Numbered from the stretch's first letter, positions 13,001-24,789 are shown. The stretch: DNA of 64,000 nt from Hypomyces perniciosus (GCA_008477525.1 SPDT01000006.1:3437501-3501500); one strand, 5' to 3'. Notes: generated from the sequence alone by a model not told the origin. Numbers and translations: made by a program.

Positions 13001-13679
13001 CGTTAGGTCAAAGAGGTCAATCTGCATCCCGGTCGAGAGCACGGCCAAGAGAGTGGCGTCATCAGTGATGCACGCTGAAACTGGGCGGCGCAGAATCTTG
13101 AGCTCCCGCTTCACCTCGATCCTCGATACTCGGAGGTCGATCACATGTATCCTGGACGAATTGTACGCAAGCATGTAGTGGCCCCGCGGCGACGCAGCAA
13201 ACTGCATGCCTTCGCCCCCTGGAGCTGAGGAGGAGCTGATGGAATTGGACACAAGCTTGATCACTGTCTCGTTCGGTCGGATATAGGACTCGAAAAGGTT
13301 TCGCTTGATCTCGCTGGCGAAAAGCCGTCGTAGACGAGGTAGGTTCTTGTCATCTGCGGATGGCAAGCCGCCAGGGTTCGCGACGTACGACGGACATAGT
13401 CGAAGATGGTGGAGGTAAAGGTGAGTTCTCTGTGACACGTCTCTCCATTTGCGGTTAAGGACAATGAGCGACGCGAAGCCACTGGCATCGGTAGCCTGAA
13501 GTATCCTGGGTGCTTCCGTCAGAATGCCGCCTATAACGATAGGAAACAGGCTTGAAGAGGAGAGGTGCTCACTGCTCGATGATCTCGTCCGGTAGCCTGT
13601 CAAAGGGCTGCGTGTCGATAACGAGGGGCGGCTTCTCGATGCTTGAACGTCGTGCCTCCGTCGGCGCCGAGGCGTCCAT
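10079..13679 (-). CDS. F-box protein with C-terminal CaaX prenylation box
   Basis: Two exons, 13679-13573 and 13505-10079 (67-nt intron, GTGAGC/CCCAG), give 1177 aa. Splicing joins PFDRLPDEIIEQ to ILQATDASGF and restores a typical F-box at residues about 26-62, the SKP1-binding module of SCF ubiquitin ligases. Residues about 120-600 contain repeated beta-strand-like segments reminiscent of a degenerate WD40/beta-propeller (for example HVIDLRVSRIE, CGSVLAVAYDSGIEV, DTLAFSFDGTQILG), so a substrate-binding propeller is plausible. The second half is long, Pro/Ser/Arg-rich and disordered. The protein ends CVVM after a Lys-rich stretch, a CaaX box predicting lipid attachment and membrane anchoring. 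Starting further upstream in the exon-2 frame (to 13909) would remove the F-box, so I chose 13679. No named orthologue is recognised. Confidence 0.8.
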
Positions 13680-14997
13680 GGCGCTGTCCGACAATGGAGA
13701 GAGAGGAGCTCAGACGTGATGCAACATGACAATGCAATGTTAGAGGGAGCGAGTCTGTGAACCAAAAATCCTTTCGGGAGGATTCGATGTTTGTTCGTGG
13801 CTGAGCGAGGCGACACGATACTGTATCTATACCTATGATACGAAGTAGTATTACGAGTAGTAGTGAAGGGCTGAGGTTGGCCTCGGCCTAATCCACTATT
13901 CTGGCCCACTAACGCCGGTTGGCGTCAGGCGGGATTAGTGTCCATATTCTGCATGGAGGTTGCACCAACAGTTGGCGTGCTGACGAAGCGCTGTGAATAA
14001 GTACTATTTCTAAGCCATGGCATCGCGGACATCATACTTGATATGTCATATTCCGGTCCCTTGAACATATAACGGACTCGCCCGAAGCCTCACCTTACCT
14101 ATCTGACACGTTGGATGGAAGTGATGTAATCGCTGGCGGGTGGTTTGCCATAAAATCTTCGCCTCTGGTTACTCTACATCATATTTACAGACTCTCCCCG
14201 CTTCGTCCGCTGGCTCATTATGTCCGATGTCTCACTCCTCTACGAAGTAATGCCTCCCTGCTTCAGCACAAATCTTGTTAATTGACATGCATGCTTGCAG
14301 GACATACTGCTATTTTTGGTAGAATGGTGAGGCATTGGCTGCAAGCCTGTGGAGGGGTATCGCCCAACCGTCAGCCTCTTGAGACATCTCGCTCAGCCCG
14401 ATTCTACTCCTTGCAGTTAAAGTGCGCCACCACTAGCATTCTTTCCCCTCTGGATGATACTCCACGATCCCTTTAAAAAGGCATAGCTCCCACGGATGAA
14501 CAAACCTTCTTGCCGTTAAGCGCCAATGGCAATATAGTAAAGACTCGCGTTGCTATGAGTGTCTTGATGGCCTTTTATTGTTGGCTGCTTCCTAGGCTGC
14601 AGATGCTGGGCCTCGCCACCTTAGGATCTGCATGCATTTTACGTAGGACTGCTTAAATCCGGGATGTGTGAAGTGCCGACCAATGGAAATAAAATGTTTA
14701 AAACACCCACCAGTGGTGCGGGATGCTCAAATATGTCGTGGCATGTCGCATGTCGCATGTCGCATGTCTTGGTTTCGGCCGTTACTCCTGTGTCTGACTG
14801 TCTCAGACCACAAGGCAACAAGGACTGGAATCAGGGACTGGAATTAGACCGTATTTCGCAATGGAACGATGGCTTCAATCAAGGGATATGAAGCTAGGCC
14901 AAGAGATGGCATGTGATGGCTTGGTCTACCAGGTTCCCCCAAACCCTCGCAAACATCTTGGGGAAGGGAGGCACAATGCAGATCCGGTATAGATCTG
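13680..14997. other. Intergenic region with promoter of the F-box gene
   Basis: It holds the upstream region of the F-box gene and the 3' flank of the Zn2Cys6 gene. A 7-bp tandem (GCATGTC, four copies) sits at 14741-14768. A TACGAAGTAGTA stretch occurs near 13848. No frame here looks coding. Confidence 0.55.
14741..14768. repeat. 7-bp tandem repeat, unit GCATGTC
   Basis: Four consecutive copies are directly visible in intergenic DNA, downstream of the Zn2Cys6 gene. Confidence 0.85.
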
Positions 14998-17250
14998 TCA
15001 TGGACCCGGAAGGTTGTTGAAATCAAACGGCTCCAAGCTTGACTCTGGAGCCTGAAGCTGAGCGCTGAGAAACTCATCCGTTATTAGGGTCCCAATATCG
15101 TCTCCCAGATTCGCCAAGAAGCCTGTCGTTGCGTCGCTTCCCAGTTCAAGCCCATTCATCAAATCCGGGGCATTGAGAGGGTCTTCTGGCGGCATTGCTG
15201 CCTGCGTCTGCTGCGCTTGGAGCAGGACATCTCGGATTTCCCTCACGCACGGCCATGTGTTTTGAATCTCTTCCATAGCCTCCAATATCAGTGATAGAGC
15301 ACGCTCAATGTCGGGGTCGTTCCAGGAGGCTTTCTGGAGAAAGCGCTTCATCATGACTGTCCCCGCCGCGGTAGAGAGAGTATGGACGAAATCCAGGGGC
15401 AGAGATCTGTACCGATAGTAGCGCGAATAGCTTCGCATCAGACGCATAATGGCCTGCAGGGATTCATAACAGATCTCAACGTCCTCGCTTTCGGTAATTC
15501 CCGGCTTCTCAAACATGTGCGTTGGCGGCCTATGGAGAATTATCATTACAGTATGGAACACCATGCTGCGCCGGTATGTCAGTCATGATAACACATTGAT
15601 GAGTGTCAGAACTTACTGCAGATGGAGGACATAGGGAGGCACCTGACCGACCGTCCATTGATTCCAATGGAGTGCACCCGGAAGGCTGGAGAGCCACTTG
15701 GTTAGGGAGACATGTATTCTCCGTGACTTGGTCGCCACAATAGCAGGATCTGCACCTCCTCTTCGATTCTCAAACAAGTCTGTGATCACGACATGGATAA
15801 TCTTCGACAGCTCGGCTCGGTAAATGAACGAGCCAACCAACGCCACCCCATCTTCGAACTCCGTCGCCGAAGCTCCTTTACAAATGTATGTCTCTAGAAG
15901 CCCTTGCCAATCGGGTGGATATTGAAGTCTGATCGTGTTCCTTACGTCAGACTCACTTGGGTAGAGAGCGGGGGGTCTTCCGAAGTAGAGGCTCAATTGC
16001 TTATCGGCAATAAACACAGCCCAGTACACTCTGCGCAAAATCTCCCTGTCGCGAAGCGACTCGGTAGAACCGTCCCAGTTACTGGGATCGAGGTGCAGGC
16101 CCATCTCATGTGCCAGACGGAAAGCCATACCACAGAACAGCCAACCCTTCGATGTGCGTCCCACAGCAATCTCGCGGTAGCCGAGCAGAATGAGTGCTTG
16201 AAGGGTAGTGAGGTCAGGGCTATCAAGCGTAGAGTAAAGAAGAGTCTGGGCTTGGCCGGAGAAGACGTCGGAAAGATTGAGCATATCGTCGTACTGGAGA
16301 GCTGCAAGGGAGCAAATGGAGTAGAGAAGCACATCCGAGTAGTACTTCCCGGAGCCAATATCATAGTCCCTTAGGAAGTACTCGCGATACACAACCATGC
16401 TGTAAGGGTACTGTTCCATAAAGAACGTCGCCATCAGCTTTTGAGACGTCTCGTCGTGAGGCGCATACTGGAAATAGCCGCTTCTAGGGCTAAAATCTTC
16501 AATCTCTCCTGACCCGTCCCCCAGGTTGATTTCAAGGTGTCCATCAGAGGAAGCAATCGGAATATCTAGATCAGTAGTCGTCGCTGTGACTGGCGATGAT
16601 GATTCTCTAGAGAGATGAATTTGGAATAAACTTGTGCCACCAAAGAACTGCGCAGCATTGCTTGCTCTGATGCGCCTCAATTGGCCCGACCGTACTCGTG
16701 CTGCGGCAAGGTATTGATCTGATTTAGTCTCAATCTTATCATCAGTAGGTGTTGCGTCAGGGGCGGCTGAAGGCAGTGATAGCTCCGACAGGATCTGATT
16801 TCTCTCGATATCGTCTGCTACGGCCAGCTTCCGAATCACCCGCTCAAGAGTGGTGATTTGACCCTCCAAAGCCTGAACGTAACTCTTTGACACAGGGCTG
16901 TTGAAGGTGAGAATGAGCTTGTCAACAACGAGGCCATGCTATGAGAGGATGAGGGCCACCGTACCGCTGCTTCTCGCCCGTGCCTTGTAGCACACATTCC
17001 GTACCAGCCTTGACGCATCGCGAACAGGGGCGCTTCCGATCGCACTTGATCTGAAGGAGGACAAGATGTCTTGTCAGTTTAAGAGTAATCCCAAGAGACA
17101 ACACAAGTGGCGGCGGACTTTACGGCGGCGGCATCTCTCACATCTGCCAGCACATTCAGCCGATTAGTCAGGTTCTCAGTAGGCGTATCAATTGCGTGAT
17201 GCTACTCACGATGTCTTGATGGACTCTCCCATCGGAGTCTCGTCCGTCAT
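14998..17250 (-). CDS. Zn2Cys6 / Fungal_trans transcription factor
   Basis: Five exons (17250-17210, 17143-17119, 17050-16965, 16897-15617, 15565-14998) encode 666 aa. The zinc cluster is spread over the first three exons: cysteines 15, 18, 25, 31, 34 and 41 give CX2CX6CX5CX2CX6C with the basic RRRKIK loop. Exon 2 is only 25 nt, and its intron uses an atypical donor, GTCCGC; the cluster pattern still requires that join. A dimerisation helix follows (KSYVQALEGQITTLERVIRKL). The Fungal_trans middle-homology region includes VYWAVFIADKQLSLYFGRPPAL. The overall type resembles regulators often named nit-4-like or xylanolytic-like, but the target pathway cannot be read from sequence. It lies 0.5 kb downstream of, and on the same strand as, a DUF1445 gene, so a regulatory link is possible but not shown. 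Confidence 0.85.
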
Positions 17251-17733
17251 GTCGGATACTTGTATGACTTGGGCGGGACACGCGGCGTGATCCGGGACGA
17301 AATACGAAATATAGAGGCCGATATGAGACGGCACAAACGACCAAATCTACCAGCTCACATGGGCGACAATGGACGACTACCTACCAGCTTTATTTGGACT
17401 CTGGAGTTGTTGAGGCTCTAATATCGATATCAATGGGATAGATGTCCGCTCTCGGCTCCTTTTCTCATGGTGTGGAGGGAGCTGTCAGACTTCAGTGGCC
17501 ATGGAGCTGTCGGATATTGAATAGCATGAGATGGGGCTGCCTGGCGCTAAGATTTAGCGACAATGACGCCACAAGTCGTCTGAATCCCAGGTTTCCAGCT
17601 TCACTGTTCCTGTTTCTGTTTCTGCCAAACACAGACATCACGGCCCGCCTCTTCAGCACATGTGATCCATATTACAGGGCTGCATAGGCAAGGCTGCTAC
17701 TCTTTGGTGATGGAATCGGAGTCCGATGTCCGC
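17251..17733. other. Intergenic region upstream of the Zn2Cys6 gene
   Basis: This is the promoter region of the Zn2Cys6 gene and the 3' flank of the DUF1445 gene, both on the minus strand. No further gene or clear repeat is seen. Confidence 0.5.
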
Positions 17734-18633
17734 TCATCCCACAATATCCTCATCTCTCGCATCCAACACCAGCATATGACCTGGCGCATGTGCCATCACC
17801 ACTCCCTCCAGCCCAGCCCTCATCACTGCCTCCTGCGGCGTAACACCACACCCCCAAAACACCGGAACCTCCTCCTCCTCATTCTCTATCGTCCCCCCAA
17901 ACAGCCCTCCATCCGTCTTCAGCGGTTCATCTCCCCATTCCGGCTGGTCAATATCCCTAATCCCCAGCCTCTTCACGGCATCCCACCCCCAATCAATCGG
18001 CTCCCCATGCGTGGCCCCAAACCTCCTCGTGATACTCCTCACACGCTCAACATCCCTCTTCTTATACGGCCTCATCGACACCACAAACGTGCTTCCCGTA
18101 AACACCCCCGCAGGACACAAGGGCACCGTGGTCCTATACATCGGCACGTTCCTCCCCTGGACAACTTGTCTTGGTGGTAACCCAGCCGCAGCCAACTCCG
18201 TCTCAAAGCTATACGAGCATCCGATCAAGAACGCAACATGGTCGTCCGTCCACTCCTCAGTAACATCGTCGCAGTGACTCTTCTCAAGCCTTGAATCCTT
18301 GTATACCATGTACCGCGGTGCATCTCGCCGTATGTCACATCCTTTCGCAAGCAACTCATCTCCGCTGAGTCCCCTCAGGTATGACTTCACCCCATCGTAG
18401 CATCCCCTCAAGGCCGACTCGGCAATCAAAGGACAGGGGACTGGATTCCTCGCGCAAAGCGTTCGAAACTCATCAGCGTAGCGCGATGGCAGGATAATCA
18501 AGTTGGCTTGTACATAACCAGGCGCCAGCCCCGAAGTTGACGTCGTATGCACATTACTCCTTGCTGCCAAGCGCGCCTCTTGACCCGTCAATATCGATGA
18601 TTGAGTCCTTTTCGTTGGTGAAACTGATGCCAT
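17734..18633 (-). CDS. DUF1445 / YcsI-type putative hydro-lyase (D-glutamate cyclase-like)
   Basis: Single exon, 299 aa from the Met at 18633; an in-frame extension to 18717 would add 28 residues but starts in a probable promoter. Family-like blocks are SGLAPGYVQANLIILP (about 34-49), RNPVPCPLI, GCSYSFETELAAAGLPPRQV and FVVSMRPY, followed by a C-terminal VPVFWGCGVTPQEAV and HAPGHMLVLD. This family is annotated as putative hydro-lyase, and the domain also occurs in the mammalian D-glutamate cyclase DGLUCY; the actual substrate of this fungal member is unknown. Length fits the family (about 260-300 aa). A TATA-like element (TTTATACC on the minus strand) lies near 18740, about 105 bases before the start. 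The neighbouring Zn2Cys6 regulator follows on the same strand. Confidence 0.85.
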   Translation of the reverse strand: MASVSPTKRTQSSILTGQEARLAARSNVHTTSTSGLAPGYVQANLIILPSRYADEFRTLCARNPVPCPLIAESALRGCYDGVKSYLRGLSGDELLAKGCDIRRDAPRYMVYKDSRLEKSHCDDVTEEWTDDHVAFLIGCSYSFETELAAAGLPPRQVVQGRNVPMYRTTVPLCPAGVFTGSTFVVSMRPYKKRDVERVRSITRRFGATHGEPIDWGWDAVKRLGIRDIDQPEWGDEPLKTDGGLFGGTIENEEEEVPVFWGCGVTPQEAVMRAGLEGVVMAHAPGHMLVLDARDEDIVG

Positions 18634-19335
18634 GGTGAAAAGAAAAGTAATTGCAGCGGTGACGGATTTCGCAATTGTAAGAGTTTCCGCTGTTGACAAT
18701 GCAATAACTCTCTGCAATCCAGCGGCTGTCTTTCTTTAGGTATAAATAAGCTGGCTCTTACATAGCCACGTTCTAGTTGCTCTATGCGTGACCTCAGAAC
18801 GGCGAGAGTGGCGGAGTTGCACCTCCGTCTCCCCGCAGGATGTCAACCTGAGATCGGATTTCAACAATACGGCGGCAACTCGGTATCTAACACACTTTGA
18901 AGAGTCGAAAGCAATTGAGGATGACTATCTATCATGATAGGTCCTGAACGTCGGTGGTTGATGGAGTTGAGAGAAACATGGTTGTCAATCCAAGCTTAAT
19001 GCTCCACCAGAAAAGGCGTTAACCGCCATGACTCAATCAGTGGCTAGCATTCGCAGGTTTGTACTAAACAAAACACAGCAAAATGCAAAGAACATGGCTC
19101 TTCAAGGATATGGGGTGATATTCATTGATTATCTTTGGTCTTGTCGAGGGGTTTGAATGCTAGATCATACTCTACTAACCCCCTTCTCAATCATACACTC
19201 CAATGTCTCAGCTAATCCTGACGACAATCTTGTCATCCAGCTACCGGTATGTTCAAAACAGCACGGTGAGTCGCAATCAGACCACCACATCCAGAACTCA
19301 AAACGGGTCTTCAAAACCAAGGAGTCTCTTTCTAA
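18634..19335. other. Intergenic region
   Basis: This is the promoter of the DUF1445 gene and the 3' flank of the 1004-aa gene, both minus-strand. Apart from the TATA-like stretch near 18740 no distinct element stands out. Confidence 0.5.
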
Positions 19336-22300
19336 TCATTCGGTTACTCTCGATGATCGATCCAAAGTTCTTCTGACATATGTACGGACAGCTTTCTTGG
19401 CATCGCGCGCCCATCTCTTGACACGCCACCCTGTCTTGTCCGATTGTGTGGAAGGCGCTCGACTCTTTGTATTAGCAGGCATATCACGGCTTGCATTAAC
19501 TTCGTTTCTAGTTATGCTAGGCGGCGTAGAAGACGCCTGTGCGACCGAAGGCGGTGCAGGCCTGTCCTTCTTCAGTGGAGTAGCTGTTTGTGAACCAACT
19601 AGTCGGAGCCGAAGCATCGAAAGTTTCCCTCGAAGGCCACGGCTCCCACTTGCGCCAACGTCGGAATTGACACTGCGCATCTCGCTCCATGTCACCTTAT
19701 TAGTCGATGCGCCGGGGCGTAACATTGCCTCGGCTTTGTCGGGCGAGGGTGGGTAGGGGATATTAAACTGGTCAGAAGGCTGTGGTGATGGCTCAGGACG
19801 ACTGTTTTCATCTTCTTCCATCTTGGTGTTAGTCCTGGGTCCCCGTCCTTCAATGCCTTCACCAAGTTTGTATCTAGCAGCTGACACATGCTGTCTAGGG
19901 GAAGGGGCGAGCTCTGCGAGTGAATTGCATTGCTTCAGGCGGTTGTTATGCATGACTGGTCCGTTCTGACCACATCGACCCTGGCCAAGTTGACTTCGTG
20001 ATACCTTGAGCTTGAGCTTTGGTCTTGTCGCAGGGCTTGATCCCGGTTCCTGAATGACGTTATGCTCGCGTCTGTCATTATTGGGTGAGGGCATTACATT
20101 GTCAGCCATGCCTGAAGGCCATGCTTTAACTCGAATTCTGAGTTTTGGCGGGCTCTCCTGTGCGGCTTGGGATGTTTCGATTGGCGATGGTAGAGGTTTT
20201 ATATCCAAGCGGTTTCTTCTTTCCCCATGGCATTCCTTGCCCAAGTGGAGAACATCACCATCCGGGCGATCTGAAGACGACATCATACGTACAGTACACT
20301 CTCTAGGCGGTGTCTCTGCTTCACCTGGTAGTGGGGGCAGAGCCTTCATAAGTTGAGGTATACTTTCTTTCACCCTCAACTGACGCACAGGAGAGATCGG
20401 TTTTGGGGAGAGAATGGGCAGATGCTTTTGTGATCCATGGGTTTCTTTCGAAGATTCTTCAGAAGAGACGCCAGTGGTGCTTATTCGGAGGGCTGCAATA
20501 TTTCGGCGGTGGCATTTTCGGTAAGCCTTGTTTTCCAGATTAACCTGATCAAAGAGCGGGAGGGACGGCCGTCTACTGAGTTGCTTCGGACCATCGGGGT
20601 CATTTCTATCATCGTTATATCTTGACGATTCATGGCACTCCTCGCTGGCGGATCGCACGTCCCCACCCGCTTTCGAGAAGGGAGATGTGCCCAAGCGGTC
20701 AAATGATGACAAGATCGAGGCAAAATCGGAAACTGCAGGGTCCAATGTGCATCTCAGCTTTGAAAGACTAGACTGAGATGACCGCCTGCTCTGTGAGGAG
20801 CCGACGGTCTCTGATTTGGCACCCAAGGCTTTTGAAAGCCGCCATGCGCCGTGTACAGGAGATGTCTTTCCTTGGACGATACCGGCTGTGTGTAGTGGCA
20901 ATTCAGAAGCAGCTTTGTCCAGTTCGTGATTCATGCTGACTGGCGAAACTGGCCGACCTCCGCCGTCATGGACCATAGGGATAGGACGCAATGGAGGGAG
21001 CTCTTGGGCATTCTCCGGGTCCGTCTGAGAATTTGGAGTGGGTGATTGTAAGATAGCCAAGGCATCTTCAACGCTAAGAGCTGAATCCTTCTCGTCAAGT
21101 TTGCGTTTGGTGTTGAGATTGGCTCCAATTTTTGAGCAAGGTTGTTCTCCTGAAACCAGTTAGTTGAGTGTACGTCTTCTCCAAGTGAGCAATATGGAAA
21201 CGGTTACCTTTCCCTGCATCTGCGGAATTAGACTTTGCCGAGTCTGATTCATTTTCAGCAGCGTCCAAGGTTTCGGTCATTAATACCATGGGCCGGCGAA
21301 TACTGCCAGCTCTCTGGGGTATGGGACAGAGAGGAATGTCTAGTGCGATGTCCCGAGGAGGCTGGTTTTCGAATTCCTCGGTATAGTCATAATAGAACGA
21401 GCCCGTGGACCGAAGGGGTGGGCAGTTGGCGTTTCCAGTTATGGGTCTATTATACATCTCGACAATGGATGTCAAGCTGGCTGATCTGGTGCTGTTATCG
21501 GAACCTCTCAGATGCCGATCTGACATCCGGGACGTCCAGGATACGGTGGAGCTTGGGGTTCTAGCTCGACAGGGTCCAGCACCGAAGTAATACGGCGAAG
21601 GCGAGGCTCTACACGGCAGAGATGTCGTCGATCTGTTAGCATCAGCACGGAGTGAAAGAGGTGGGGGCCGCCGGGGACCATGGGCGTAGGTTGGCTTGTA
21701 AGATCCGTGAACTGTTCTCTGCCGAGATGTCAGCACCTGAAAGGCGAAAACAAGAGCGACGAAATGGAGCCCATACTTGGGAAAATCGATCAAGTTCAAC
21801 CATCCGACTGTAGTCAACGTTGCCGTTCTCCGCGAGAGCTGGGGAAGCAGGACGCACGCCAGGGCGCTTCAGCCGTGTTGGATAGGGGAAAGGGGACCGA
21901 GGGCGTTGGAATCCCCCGCTGCCGCTTGACTGACTCTGCAATGTACCCGACGATTGCTGAGAAGGGATATGCTTAGAACTGGTTGTAGTCATGGAATATG
22001 ACCTTGGACCATCATCCGGACTTGGCGACACCGATGTCCACATCGTTTGCTGGCTATCAGACCCGTACAGTGAGATGATCTCGGACGTGGTATCGCGATA
22101 TGACCGCAACCTCTTATGATCATCTTGGAAATAGCCGTCTTCATAGCCTCTAGAGCGTGGCAACGGGAGCAGACTTGGGTCTCCATAATGCTGTCTCGGT
22201 CGTGTTGGCTGATGGTAGGTTGACGATGCCGAAGGCGGGTTGATAGAGAAGATGCCGATGTCTCCTGTCTCAGTTGTCGTTTTTAGCATGCTCTCCAAAG

Positions 22301-22466
22301 GACCAGGAGAGCGGAGAAGGGCAGCATTCTCGTTGACGCTACGAAGTGGGCGTCGTTGAGGAGGCGGACGAGGATTGGTGTAGTTGGCCGATCGTCCATG
22401 AGTTCTGTATGCGCTGTGAAGGGAAGCATGACTGGCAGACCTCTGCCGCAGCTGAGCGACGTCCAT
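19336..22466 (-). CDS. Large Ser/Pro-rich protein of unknown function
   Basis: Three exons (22466-21777, 21718-21208, 21149-19336) give 1004 aa. Intron 1 (58 nt) has a CTGAC branch site close to its CAG; intron 2 (58 nt) has CTAAC. I do not recognise the protein. It is almost entirely low-complexity, rich in Ser, Pro, Arg and Gln, with many basic and SP/TP motifs, and has no transmembrane segment or catalytic motif. Two features stand out: Arg/Pro-rich clusters in the N-terminal third, and a very basic C-terminus (GWRVKRWARDAKKAVRTYVRR) that could form an amphipathic or membrane/nucleic-acid-binding helix. Consistent splicing in one frame across 3 kb supports a real gene. Confidence 0.7.
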
Positions 22467-24104
22467 TTGGAAGCATTAAATCCCGTTGTAGGGACGGATA
22501 ATTGATGGTTATATAAAATGAATTGAAAGAATATCAGAATGCAGAGAAATAGAAGAACAAGAAGAAACAACAACAGAACCAACGACAAGACGACGGAGCG
22601 ACACCTGCAAGACGAAACCTCCTGGATACGAAGACTGCGAACCAACTGGACGAAGATGACACTGCCAGTCTCGTGCACGCATCCTCGTGTGAAGAAGAGG
22701 AAGATGGCGGGTGATTGTATGAGGCAGCAGTTGGAAGGCCTCGTCCATCTTTTGCATGATGCTGGGGAGAGAGTGATAGAGAGAGGGAGAGAGAGGGAGT
22801 CAGAATGGAAGCCATGGCAGGCACTCGGGAGATGCTGGAAAGGAAGTCACGATGATGATTCATGGATTGATCGAGCAGAAGAGGCCATTACCGATTGCCA
22901 AGTCAATTTTTGAGATCATTCTGAGAAGAACCGTGCCTGTTTAACGAGACGAGACGAGACGGCATGTAGAAAGTACTTGTCAACACTCGCCTGTTGTTTC
23001 TGGAGTGGGTTAGTGTACCAGATGACAGTATATCAGTATATCAGTATTATATCATGGACGAAAATACAGGGCGATATCGGTCGCTTTCTGTTTTCCCCCC
23101 TCTGCCATGCCTTCTATTCTCCGGCTTTGCTATTTCCGTGATCGACAATGAGATGGTGTGCAGCTTGTATAAATACGGCCGGTTCTGGTGACACATGGGT
23201 GAGGTTCGAAAAGCGAGGAGACTTGGCAGAAGAAGACCCGGAATGCCACACGCTTGATGTTCAGACTGACATCACTTCGTATTGAGAGTGTCGTATTGCT
23301 CTTTCTACAAAGTACGGCCTGTTAATATAGGAGGCAGTCGACTTCATACCTGAGGGACTTTAATCTTTATTAATAGGCGCCAGCTCAACACGAGATCTCG
23401 GACTGTGTCGTTCAAGCAAGGCGCTGACAGGATGAGTGGACGCTGCGCACGTGTCTCTCCACTGTTGCTTCCACTGCATCTCAGACTCTGTGATCGAAAT
23501 AAACGAATCGGAGACACAAACCCCTCCGGTGTGGCGCTTAGCTGCCATGGATCCCGCGGCTTATAGGCTTCTATCGCCCCTATCGAATCTAATGGTTGCG
23601 TCTCGTGTTGGAGGAGAGAGAGACCATCTCCGTATCGCAAGGCCCTGGAACCCTGATCCTCAATGTCGGCAGCCCTAGCTGCTGGTATGCCGTTTCAGGA
23701 ACATGCCGGCTCTGCGATTCCGGGCTCGAAGCCTGGCGCCTCATGGCCCCTGATAAAGGGGCTTGGGAGACGACTACGGATCTTTACTGGCTAGTCCCCG
23801 CAAATCCACTAAACGATCGACTCTAGTCAGGGGCTTGCTGGGCAGACTGTGGCAATCGCCATTCCACTCGATTATGCTATGGATGCCCGGCCCACGGCGA
23901 AGCCACCTGTGAGTAAACGAGCTGCCGTCCTCTAACCAAAAAATCCAGAATCCCCATCTCAATCGAGAATTTCCCATCTACCTTCTACTTGTATGTGGGA
24001 GATTCGTGTTCATTATACCCGTCACACCCTCTGCCGCTTGTCTTCTACACGGCAGATCTTACACCAACAAACAACCTGAACCTCTATGCTTTCAGTGCAC
24101 CGCT
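22467..24104. other. Divergent intergenic region
   Basis: It separates the 1004-aa gene (-) from the 177-aa gene (+). A purine-rich GA microsatellite-like patch lies near 22765-22800, and a repeated GAGAC run near 22942-22962. A TACTTCGTA-like motif lies near 23277. Frames here are short and not protein-like. Confidence 0.5.
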
Positions 24105-24638
24105 ATGGCGTCCCACAACTCGGATTTCCAGATCCCTATGCCCACAAGGAGTCAGTCAGAACTCCAACGCCAGAATCGCAGCGTCTTGTGTCGCTATCCC
24201 CGTTTCCATGAAGACTTTGACGCACCGTTCTCCGAGGCCTTTCTGGACACTCCGAAAACACCCAGCTTCACAAACAGCAACGGTTATCGATGCAGTATTG
24301 AGACCAGCGACGCCCGAAGTTCATCTGCCAGTCTACTAACAAGGCGTAAATCCCAAATTCAGGCACCGCCCATCATACAATGGCAGGACGACAACTGGGT
24401 CTCGCAGCCAAAGCGACGAACAAGCGTCAACGACAAAATGCGGCAGTGGGCCAAGAAATCCCTGGTCATTGTACGGCCGCGCTCTGATCGCGCCGATGTT
24501 GGTGATTTCGATGTGCCACAGCGACAAGCAACAAAGAATATCAGATTCAATGCCTCACCCAGGGACGGAGATTATGCCAGATCTGCCACCTTCCCCAAAG
24601 CAATCATTACTGTTACAGAGATTCCAAAGCCGACATGA
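24105..24638 (+). CDS. Small hypothetical protein
   Basis: Single exon, 177 aa from the Met at 24105; an in-frame Met at 24006 would add 33 residues of leader-like sequence. The protein is Ser/Arg/Pro-rich, with no signal peptide, membrane segment or recognised domain. It has a basic stretch DKMRQWAKKSLVIVRPRSDR (about residues 115-134) that resembles, in style only, the basic C-terminus of the divergently transcribed 1004-aa protein. It ends 150 bases from the convergent MON1 gene. Existence is supported by a clean 534-nt frame with coding-like composition; function is unknown. Confidence 0.6.
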   Translation: MASHNSDFQIPMPTRSQSELQRQNRSVLCRYPRFHEDFDAPFSEAFLDTPKTPSFTNSNGYRCSIETSDARSSSASLLTRRKSQIQAPPIIQWQDDNWVSQPKRRTSVNDKMRQWAKKSLVIVRPRSDRADVGDFDVPQRQATKNIRFNASPRDGDYARSATFPKAIITVTEIPKPT

Positions 24639-24789
24639 GTAGCATACTGGGTATGTACAATTCCTGCAAGACCTGCTCTCCTGTCCTCTTCGCTGACGGG
24701 GTAATCTGTGTCAAGTTATGAGGCCATGTTGAGGAACTGCGAGATGCAGCTTGTATGATAATGAATTTATGATGGAGGTGGCTCGTGTC

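Noticed and set aside
13680..13909. N-terminal extension of the F-box gene frame
   Set aside because: The extension reads as translated leader and loses the F-box, while the 67-nt intron model restores it.
18634..18717. 28-residue hydrophobic extension of the DUF1445 protein as a signal peptide
   Set aside because: Family members start close to the SGLAPGY block, and the extension overlaps the region just after a TATA-like element.
21737..21776. 40-nt intron in the 1004-aa gene
   Set aside because: Too short and without a branch site; the 58-nt alternative ending at 21719 has a CTGAC branch and the same phase.
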